DNA of 11,727 nt from NCBI GenBank assembly GCA_011525445.1, contig WTGE01000308.1:1-11727 (forward strand), written 5' to 3'. Below the pieces are notes generated by a model. It was not told the DNA's origin and did not search any database. It worked only from the letters and a program-made list of their open reading frames with translations. The position numbers and the translations under genes were made by a program. This document shows, piece after piece, positions 6,276 to 11,727 of the stretch (position 1 is its first letter; the number at the start of each line of letters is the position of its first letter). This DNA comes from Synechococcus sp. CO36386bin_37 (GTDB lineage: Bacteria > Cyanobacteriota > Cyanobacteriia > PCC-6307 > Cyanobiaceae).

Positions 6276-8432
6276 ATGCCGCGTCAAGTCTGCGTGCAGC
6301 AATACGCCGAAGAAGATTGTGGTGCAGCATGTCTGGCGACGGTGGCCCTGGCGTATGGAATTCGCGTGCCACTCTCTGAGGTGCGTGAGGCCGTGGGAAC
6401 CGGTGCCGGTGGGACCACGCTGCTGGGGCTGCGTCGCGGCGCGGAAGCACTTGGCTTTCACGCCCGTGCCGTGCGAGCCGACCCCGCACTGCTCGATCAC
6501 CTGCATACGGTTCCCCTTCCGGTGATCTGTCACTGGAAGGGGAACCACTGGGTGGTGCTCCACGGTTGCAGGCGTCGGCGCTTCGTGATGGCCGATCCCG
6601 CCGTGGGTCTGCGCCGGATCAATCGGGAAGCCTGGCTGGAAGGTTGGAGCAACAGGGTGATGCTCCTGCTCGAGCCCGACTGGGTGCGTCTGGCGGAGCA
6701 TGACCATCCAGCACAGTCGCCATGGCTGCGGTTCCTGCCTCTGCTCAAGCCCTATGGAGGTCTGCTGCTCCAGGTCCTGGTGATCAATGCCGTGCTTGGC
6801 CTGCTGGGCTTGGGCATGCCCCTGCTCATGCAGCTGCTCACCGATGATGTGCTCGTACGTGGTGATCGCCAGTTGCTGGCCAGCCTTGGCGTGGCCATGG
6901 CTCTGCTGTTTGCCTTTCGCACAGTGATGGCCACCGTGGCGGGCCATCTGGTGGGGTATTTCGCGCAGCGGTTTCAGCTCGGTTTGCTGATGACCTACGG
7001 AGCCCGCCTGCTGCGTTTGCCGATGACCTATTTCGACAGCCATCGCAGTGGGGAGGTGGTGGCGCGCATCGCTGATGTGGCCCAGGTGAACAACATGGTC
7101 AGCACCCTGGTCCTGGGGATTCCAGCGCAGGCTTTTGTGGCGCTGTTGTCTCTGGTGGCGATGCTGATGTACAGCGTGCCGTTCACGGCGGTGTCGCTGC
7201 TGGCCTTTGCCTTGGTGAGCGGCGTGAGTGTGGTGTTCGTGCCCGCTCTTCGTCAGCGGACGCAGGATCTGATTGTTGCGGCGTCGGACAACCAGGGCTT
7301 TCTTGTTGAGCTGTTCCGCGGCGCGCAGGTGCTGAAGACGACGCAGGCCATGCCCCAGGCCTGGGATGAGTATCAATCGCGTTTTGGAAGGATCGCTCGT
7401 CTGCGCTGGAGCGCCCTGCAGCTGGGTTTGTTCGGCAGTTCGCTCACGGGCTGGCTCACGAGCACGACCACCCTGGCGCTGCTCTGGTACGGAAGTTTCT
7501 TTGTGATTGATGGTCGTCTCAGTATCGGCCAGCTGCTGGCTTTCAGCGGCTTCAGTGGCAATGTTCTCGGTTTCCTCTCAGCCCTGGTTGGCTTCGTGAA
7601 TCAATGCATCGCTGCGCAAGTGGTTGTTCATCGTCTTTCGGAGGTTCTTGATGCAACGGCAGAGGATCCGCAGGCACAGAAGAAGCCATGGGTTTCCCTT
7701 GACCCGGCCTGTGTGATTTCGTGCGACCGGCTTGGCTTTCATCATCCCGGTCGCCTCGAGCTCCTTGAGGATTTTTCACTGGTGTTTCCAGGAGGCCTCT
7801 GCACAGCACTGATCGGTGAATCCGGTTGCGGCAAAAGCACGCTGGCGAAACTGATAGCCGGTCTCTATGCCCCTCAGACAGGGATGATCCGCTACGGCCG
7901 TTTCGCACAGCGCGACATCCCTCTCGATGCCGTGCGACAGCAGGTGAGTCTGGTGGTGCAGGATCCTCAGTTCTTCAGTCGATCGATCCTGGAGAACTTT
8001 CAATTCGTGCAGCCCAAGGCCAGTTTTGATGAGGTGGTCACGGCCTGTGAATTAGCGCTGGCCGATGCGTTCATTCGAGAGTTGCCGGACGGTTACCAGA
8101 CCGTACTTGGCGAATTTGGTGCCAACCTTTCGGGTGGACAACGCCAGCGGTTGGCGATCGCTCGGGCGTTGCTGGCCCGGGCGCCTCTGTTGATCCTTGA
8201 TGAAGCGACAGCAGCGCTTGATCCAGTGCTCGAGCGCAGGCTGATGGATCAGTTGTTGCAGCAAAGAGCGGGTCAAACCACGCTGCTCATCAGCCATCGA
8301 CCCAGCGTGATTGCTCGCGCTGATTGGGTGGTGCTTCTTGAACGCGGTCAGGTGCGCTATCAGGGTCCCCCCGATCCAAACCACCCCGGCGCCAAGGAAC
8401 ACCTTGCCAGCTATTGCCTGCCTGCCCCATGA
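6276..8432 (+). CDS. Peptidase-containing ABC transporter (PCAT) with C39 peptidase domain
   Basis: This is an inner-membrane exporter that cleaves double-glycine leaders and exports the cargo using ATP. ATG 6276 (718 aa) is chosen over TTG 6153 because MPRQVCVQQYAEEDCGAACL is where PCATs normally begin; GGTGAG sits about ten bases upstream. The C39 peptidase domain (1-130) has its catalytic set visible: Q8/Q9, C15 (DCGAACL), H91 (KGNHWVVLHG) and D107 (ADPAVG). The ABC transmembrane domain, about 155-450, includes the MTYFDSHRSGEVVARIAD coupling region. The nucleotide-binding domain has Walker A GESGCGKST at 514-522, Q-loop VVQDPQFF, signature LSGGQ at 618-622, Walker B LLILDEATAALD and H-loop LLISHRP. 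All key residues are intact. The gene overlaps the next by ATGA, indicating coupling to HlyD. The likely substrate is the GG-leader protein at 9730-10026. The type is that of bacteriocin/NHLP-like exporters; the product class is inferred. Confidence 0.93.
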   Translation: MPRQVCVQQYAEEDCGAACLATVALAYGIRVPLSEVREAVGTGAGGTTLLGLRRGAEALGFHARAVRADPALLDHLHTVPLPVICHWKGNHWVVLHGCRRRRFVMADPAVGLRRINREAWLEGWSNRVMLLLEPDWVRLAEHDHPAQSPWLRFLPLLKPYGGLLLQVLVINAVLGLLGLGMPLLMQLLTDDVLVRGDRQLLASLGVAMALLFAFRTVMATVAGHLVGYFAQRFQLGLLMTYGARLLRLPMTYFDSHRSGEVVARIADVAQVNNMVSTLVLGIPAQAFVALLSLVAMLMYSVPFTAVSLLAFALVSGVSVVFVPALRQRTQDLIVAASDNQGFLVELFRGAQVLKTTQAMPQAWDEYQSRFGRIARLRWSALQLGLFGSSLTGWLTSTTTLALLWYGSFFVIDGRLSIGQLLAFSGFSGNVLGFLSALVGFVNQCIAAQVVVHRLSEVLDATAEDPQAQKKPWVSLDPACVISCDRLGFHHPGRLELLEDFSLVFPGGLCTALIGESGCGKSTLAKLIAGLYAPQTGMIRYGRFAQRDIPLDAVRQQVSLVVQDPQFFSRSILENFQFVQPKASFDEVVTACELALADAFIRELPDGYQTVLGEFGANLSGGQRQRLAIARALLARAPLLILDEATAALDPVLERRLMDQLLQQRAGQTTLLISHRPSVIARADWVVLLERGQVRYQGPPDPNHPGAKEHLASYCLPAP

Positions 8433-9595
8433 GTGATTCTTCTTCCAGTCCAACCGAGTCGGGCGAAATCGTGCCTGCGCAGGATCAATCCCTGGCCGAG
8501 ATGGAAGAGGTTCACGGTCAGATGCTGAGCCAAGCCGATCCTGAGGAGTTCCTGCCATCACCACAGCCTTGGGTGCGTCGGGCCGGGTGGTTGCTGGTGG
8601 TTGGTTTTGCTTCAACCGCAGGATTGATGGCGGTTTGGCCCTATCGCGTGGTGGTGAGGGGGAGCGGGCAGGTGAGACCCAGCGGAGAAACCAGCGTGAT
8701 TCAGGCCCCATTTCCAGCACGGGTGAGTGCTGTTCTGGTTCAGCCCAATCAAGCGGTGCAAGCTGGCCAGGTTCTGGCTCAGCTGGACTCCACGGATCTG
8801 GCAGGGGAACATCAGCAGTTGCGTCAGAGCCGGCAGGCGCTGCTCCGTCAGGCGGAGGCCATGCGCGCTGAGCATCGAGCCTCCCGCAATGCGGCTGCCC
8901 TGCATGTGGATCAGGCTCAAGCGGCGCTTCAGCTTGCGGCAGCTGAATTGCGTCGCTTTGAGCAATTGGCCAAGACCGGTTCGGTGGCTGCCATGCAGCT
9001 CGATGCCAAGCAGGCTGCCTTTGATGAGGCCAGGATCAATCTGCAGCGAGCACGGCAGGCGCTCAGGGAGGAACAGGCTCAGACCCGAAGCGCTCAAGCG
9101 CAATTGGAGCGTCAGCTGGCGGATCAGGGTGGCGATCTGGATCAGACAGAACGTGACCTCGTCAAAACAGCGATCCGTGCTCCAGTGACGGGGGTGCTGT
9201 TTCAACTGAATCTTCGCAATCCTGGCCAGATGGTGGCTGCCGGTGAGGAGTTGGCGCGCATTGCTCCAAGCGGCGTGAGCTCTCAGGTGAAGGTGATCAT
9301 CCCCTCGCAGGACATCACCAACGTGGAGATTGGCCAGCATGCCGATCTGCGTGTGAGTGGCTGTCCCTATCCCGACTACGGCACCCTGGCAGCCAAGGTG
9401 GTGTCCGTTGCCCCGGAAGTGTCAGTGGAGCGAGGCTATGAGGTCACATTGAAGCCTCAGCGCGAGCAACTCAACTCAGCACGCGACCAGTGCGCGTTGC
9501 GGATCGGAATGGATGTGCAAGCTGACATCACAACGAAACGCGAAACCGTTCTTGGTTTTCTGTTGCGGAAGGCGCGTCTCGGTACCGGTTTTTGA
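8429..9595 (+). CDS. HlyD-family periplasmic adaptor subunit
   Basis: This is the membrane fusion protein that links the PCAT to an outer-membrane channel. ATG 8429 is chosen because it overlaps the upstream TGA as ATGA; an in-frame ATG at 8414 would add five residues. It is 388 aa: a short acidic cytoplasmic N-terminus, one membrane segment at about 52-70 (AGWLLVVGFASTAGLMAVW), and the first lipoyl half-motif at 78-125 (GSGQVRPSGETSVIQAPFPA is its start). A long Gln/Ala/Arg-rich coiled coil follows at about 126-245. The second lipoyl half (IRAPVTGVLFQLNLRNPGQ) and a beta-barrel region run to the end. The size and order match HlyD adaptors of peptide exporters. A TolC-like partner is not in the window and would have to be encoded elsewhere. 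The gene ends about 70 bases before a strong hairpin. Confidence 0.92.
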   Translation: MSDSSSSPTESGEIVPAQDQSLAEMEEVHGQMLSQADPEEFLPSPQPWVRRAGWLLVVGFASTAGLMAVWPYRVVVRGSGQVRPSGETSVIQAPFPARVSAVLVQPNQAVQAGQVLAQLDSTDLAGEHQQLRQSRQALLRQAEAMRAEHRASRNAAALHVDQAQAALQLAAAELRRFEQLAKTGSVAAMQLDAKQAAFDEARINLQRARQALREEQAQTRSAQAQLERQLADQGGDLDQTERDLVKTAIRAPVTGVLFQLNLRNPGQMVAAGEELARIAPSGVSSQVKVIIPSQDITNVEIGQHADLRVSGCPYPDYGTLAAKVVSVAPEVSVERGYEVTLKPQREQLNSARDQCALRIGMDVQADITTKRETVLGFLLRKARLGTGF

Positions 9596-9666
9596 ATGAC
9601 TGATTGGATTGTGCTGAGATCTGAGAGTGCTTGAAGATGTCGATTTGGCCTGTTGAACCATGAAAC

Positions 9667-9700
9667 AAGCATCGGCTTGATGGCACTCGTGCCGATGCTT
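9667..9700. terminator. Perfect inverted repeat between convergent exporter and cargo genes
   Basis: AAGCATCGGC (9667-9676) and GCCGATGCTT (9691-9700) form an uninterrupted 10-bp stem with a 14-base loop. It sits 71 bases after the HlyD stop and 29 bases after the stop of the minus-strand cargo gene, so it could terminate both. Neither side has a good T-run, so this is not a textbook intrinsic terminator. Inside it, GGCAC/GTGCC (9682-9693) could form a competing small hairpin. Confidence 0.55.
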
Positions 9701-9729
9701 ATCTGAGCGAATCTTCGTTTGGGATCGGA

Positions 9730-10026
9730 TCAACCTGCTGGGTTCACAGCCTTTCCACTGGGAGTGTTGAGTGTTCCGTGGCGGTTGGTGCGATCGCCGT
9801 CTTTTCCAACAGTATCGGCTGAGATGTGGTCAAACCCAAGTCCGTGGGCACCATTCACGAAATCTGCAACGCCGGGTGCGTCCACAGCACCTGCAGTACC
9901 TGAATCTCCTGCGGCTGCTGAGCGGACATGGCTGGCGTTGGATACGGAGTTGCCGCCACCATGGCCCCCAACAATCATTTCGCAGGCGTTGGCAGAAAGG
10001 GGCTCAAAGAAATTCAAGTTGCTCAT
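9730..10026 (-). CDS. Double-glycine leader protein, probable PCAT substrate (bacteriocin-like)
   Basis: This is an ATG-started 98-residue protein convergent with the PCAT/HlyD operon. The N-terminus ends in FEPLSANACEMIVGG, with GG at residues 20-21. Relative to the cleavage point, L-12, S-11, I-4, G-2 and G-1 match the C39 leader consensus; the usual E-8 and L-7 are Ala and Cys. The predicted 77-residue mature part starts HGGGNSVSNAS, is rich in Gly, Ala, Asp and Asn, has six His residues, and contains no Cys, so disulfides or lanthionine bridges are excluded. It is not clearly amphipathic, so it may be a bacteriocin, a signalling peptide or another exported peptide. Its position next to the exporter makes it the best cargo candidate. 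No ribosome binding site is visible before the ATG. The plus-strand frames over it are shadows. Confidence 0.7.
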   Translation of the reverse strand: MSNLNFFEPLSANACEMIVGGHGGGNSVSNASHVRSAAAGDSGTAGAVDAPGVADFVNGAHGLGFDHISADTVGKDGDRTNRHGTLNTPSGKAVNPAG

Positions 10027-10349
10027 TGGAACGAGTCATAAATGTGTGATGGACGATGTCATCTAGCGGCTTATGCCACACAGCCTGATGTCTCAAGCTG
10101 GGGTCGATTCCTTCGTCTAAAGATATTCAAATTCAATGCAATTGCCCCTGGCAAGTGTTAGGCGTGAGTGTTGTTTGAGTGTTGAATGAGGGGTTTTACT
10201 GCTGTCTGAGAGCAGGCTTTAAATTGCCGTAGTATTGAATATATTAGGCATCAAAATGCATGTCTTGGCTTGTGAATTGATGGTTTGGAGATGGTTGGTT
10301 CCACCCAATTCTTTTTGAAAATCGTGTTTAAAGGTTAAATTCCGTTGGC
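10027..10349. other. AT-rich upstream region of the GG-leader gene
   Basis: No supportable gene is present. This region must hold the promoter of the minus-strand cargo gene, but no strong -35/-10 pair is visible. Two copies of GAGTGTTG lie 11 bases apart at 10166-10173 and 10177-10184. A small hairpin TTGCC/GGCAA lies at 10142-10154. Neither has a known role. Confidence 0.35.
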
Positions 10350-10520
10350 GTGACGACAAGAGGAAATAAGGCCTTTCCACCCTTTTCACTGCAATGGTGG
10401 CAGCCGAAGACGGTGCAAATGAATAACAAGGATGTCTATGGATCACCAATGATTGTTGTTCAGACGAACGAGGTATTGATTGAGAGCTGGAAAACTTTTT
10501 CCAGTGTGCAGTCGAATTGA
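10350..10520 (+). CDS. Possible small hypothetical protein, 56 aa
   Basis: This is a GTG-started frame of 56 codons whose composition is coding-like: FSLQWWQPKTVQMNNKDVYG and MIVVQTNEVLIESWK. ATG 10419 in the same frame would give only 33 residues. No family is recognised and no ribosome site is near the GTG. A second frame, shifted by one base, starts at TTG 10480 or GTG 10525 and ends at 10620 (SASNPLFALDQTEAVSREII). The two could be halves of one frameshifted gene or separate chance frames. Support is weak. Confidence 0.25.
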   Translation: MTTRGNKAFPPFSLQWWQPKTVQMNNKDVYGSPMIVVQTNEVLIESWKTFSSVQSN

Positions 10521-10689
10521 TGGTGTGAGTGCAAGCAACCCCTTGTTTGCCTTGGATCAGACTGAGGCAGTTTCAAGGGAAATAATTCATCCTCTGACAA
10601 CAGCTATCGAGAAAAATTGAGTGGGGTCTTTGAAAAAAGTCCACCAATCGAATTGCATCCAGCGTTTCAGGCCTGTCCAACCGTCATGG

Positions 10690-10854
10690 TCACTCCACCA
10701 GGAATTCAGCGCGCAGCGACCGCGCATCCTGAATGCGTTGCTCCATGGCGAGTTGGCGCAGACGTGTGCCCAGCCAGGTGCGCAGCCGGGTTGAAGACAC
10801 CGATTTGCCCAGCAGACCGTCCGTGGGCTCAGGCGCGCCGAAGGGAATGGTCAT
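10690..10854 (-). CDS. Small basic hypothetical protein
   Basis: ATG 10854 gives 54 residues starting MTIPFGAPEPTDGLLG, followed by a basic helical stretch (TRLRTWLGTRLRQLAMEQRI) and ending AEFLVE. GTG 10905 would extend it by 17 His/Asn-rich residues that look less natural. I do not recognise it. The basic amphipathic C-terminal half could bind nucleic acid or another protein, but nothing specific can be said. It is divergent from the lipoprotein gene at 11042, with about 190 bases between the starts. No ribosome binding site is clear. A plus-strand frame over it is taken as the shadow because the minus frame has better composition. Confidence 0.45.
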   Translation of the reverse strand: MTIPFGAPEPTDGLLGKSVSSTRLRTWLGTRLRQLAMEQRIQDARSLRAEFLVE

Positions 10855-11041
10855 CAGCCGTTGTCGGTGGTTCAGGTTAAGAAGATCGCAGTCATGTGAA
10901 TGCACTCATGTCACAGAGCAGCTCCTGAGGTTCTCGCTGCTGAGGACGATTGGCGCCCATTGGGGACCCTGGTGGTCTGAGCCTGTCAACCTCACTACAT
11001 TTCAGTGATTCGTTGGTTTCTGTCGTCAATCAGACGATCCC

Positions 11042-11590
11042 ATGCCCTCATTGCGTGTTTTCCCTGTTGTTCTGGCCCTTGGCTTCGCACTGGCTGCCTG
11101 CCAGACCACTGATCAGACAGCGGCAACGCCAACCACGGTTGTCTGTCCTGCTGGCGTGACCGATCAGCTTGATGGGCTGTATCAGTGGCAGGTTCAGCGC
11201 ATGGAAAAGCGCAGTGACCCGGTTGAGGATCTCGCAAGCCAGCGCCAGCGCTTCACACCATCGCTGTTTGCATTGCTTCTGAAAGCCACATCGCTCACTC
11301 CCAGTCGTGACGGTCGCTATCTGGATTTCGATGTGTTCAGCAACACGCAGGCTCAGACGTTCGGAGCTGTGGTCACCGGCTGCAGCAAAGCCCAGGGCGA
11401 CAGGATCGAGGCGGACGTGGATGTGCAGTTCGGACTGGTCGGACGAGCCAGCGGCACTCCTCAAAAATTGCGCTACGACATGCTCCGAGACGACAACGGC
11501 AGCTGGCGCATCGACAACATCATCTATCTCGACGATCCGGCCTTTCAGCTCCGGCCACTCCTGAAGAAGCTGCTGAATCCCTCGTCCTGA
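11042..11590 (+). CDS. Lipoprotein, DUF3828-like
   Basis: This is an ATG-started 182-residue protein. The N-terminus is a lipoprotein signal: a short Arg-containing n-region (MPSLR), a hydrophobic core, and the lipobox L-A-A-C with the lipidated Cys at residue 20. The mature part carries GLYQWQVQRMEKR near 46-58. Its C-terminal half contains strands LRYDMLRDDNGSWRIDNIIYL, read here as LRYDMLRDDNG then SWRIDNIIYL. This last block (a polar turn, then W-x-I-D-x-I) is typical of DUF3828 and related NTF2-like lipoproteins. Two further Cys (about residues 35 and 117) could form a disulfide. It is probably anchored in a membrane facing the periplasm. The function of the family is not established. 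The opposite-strand frame of similar length is a shadow. The family name is from motif memory and is moderately sure. Confidence 0.8.
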   Translation: MPSLRVFPVVLALGFALAACQTTDQTAATPTTVVCPAGVTDQLDGLYQWQVQRMEKRSDPVEDLASQRQRFTPSLFALLLKATSLTPSRDGRYLDFDVFSNTQAQTFGAVVTGCSKAQGDRIEADVDVQFGLVGRASGTPQKLRYDMLRDDNGSWRIDNIIYLDDPAFQLRPLLKKLLNPSS

Positions 11591-11619
11591 GCCGCACCCT
11601 GCCGCGAGCCTTCGCATGC

Positions 11620-11660
11620 AGCTGAGCGTGATCCAGCTGAATTCAGCGTCAAGCTCAGCT
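11620..11660. repeat. Inverted repeat after the lipoprotein gene
   Basis: AGCTGAGC (11620-11627) pairs with GCTCAGCT (11653-11660), and inside lies a 12-base perfect palindrome GCTGAATTCAGC (11636-11647). It starts 30 bases after the lipoprotein stop and may act in transcription termination, but there is no T-run. A minus-strand frame entering from the right edge ends LAVKLSIS with its stop at 11691-11693; too little is visible to call it a gene, but it would make this a convergent boundary. Confidence 0.3.
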
Positions 11661-11727
11661 CGGACGCGCGGAAGGCTGCCTCAACAGCCCTCATGAAATC
11701 GATAGCTTGACCGCCAGCATGTGATGG

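Noticed and set aside
6147..7376. 409-residue minus-strand frame, His/Gln-rich
   Set aside because: It is antisense to the C39 and membrane domains of the ABC exporter; the His/Gln richness reflects the reverse complement of Leu/Val codons.
9719..10066. 115-residue plus-strand frame over the GG-leader gene
   Set aside because: It is Pro/Ser/Ala-rich antisense of Gly/Ala codons; the minus frame has a recognisable leader and context.
11048..11617. 189-residue minus-strand frame
   Set aside because: It is the antisense shadow of the lipoprotein gene, which has a clear signal peptide and lipobox.
1..11727. CRISPR arrays, tRNA/rRNA genes, insertion sequences
   Set aside because: No regularly spaced repeats, cloverleaf-like sequence, transposase motifs or terminal inverted repeats were seen on reading.

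Overview
The window looks like an accessory stretch of a cyanobacterial chromosome, most likely a marine Synechococcus/Cyanobium-type picocyanobacterium. This is inferred from moderate-to-high GC in the genes, weak or absent Shine-Dalgarno sequences, frequent GTG/TTG starts, two copies of the cyanobacterial GCGATCGC octamer (8154-8161 and 9790-9797), and a small protein whose ExxGH..D / PGDEGELF block resembles a domain common in cyanobacterial calcium-binding proteins. No species call can be made from the sequence alone.

Layout. (1) 1-402: two convergent small hypothetical genes. (2) 403-1425: about 1 kb with no confident gene, holding several short coding-like frames, some apparently broken by frameshifts. 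(3) 1426-2244: a VanX/DdpX-type D-Ala-D-Ala dipeptidase (M15D). (4) 2245-2761: an AT-rich gap plus one doubtful ORF. (5) 6089-2762, minus strand: an apparent three-gene operon of a GH..D domain protein, an 84-residue protein with a Cys-rich tail, and a large nitric oxide synthase (NOS) fusion. (6) 6276-9595, plus strand: a C39-peptidase ABC exporter (PCAT) and its HlyD adaptor, coupled by an ATGA overlap. (7) 9667-9700: a perfect 10-bp hairpin between convergent genes. (8) 10026-9730, minus: a small protein with a double-glycine leader, the likely cargo of the PCAT. (9) 10027-11727: a mostly unassigned stretch, a small hypothetical gene and a DUF3828-like lipoprotein.

The most striking feature is the NOS gene. 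Its C-terminal ~360 residues are an unmistakable NOS oxygenase domain (heme Cys in WRNSTRCLGR, substrate Glu in GFYMGTEIGARNF). There is no flavodoxin/FAD reductase. Instead the protein carries an N-terminal EF-hand, an unassigned middle region with a hydrophobic segment, and a BFD-like [2Fe-2S] motif. The two tryptophans normally found before the VPP motif in the pterin pocket are missing. Together this suggests a calcium-responsive, ferredoxin-fed NOS variant.

The second system is a compact peptide-export unit. The PCAT should cleave a GG leader and export the cargo, HlyD should bridge the periplasm, and the 98-residue convergent gene supplies a Cys-free, Gly/Ala-rich peptide. An outer-membrane TolC-like channel is not encoded here.
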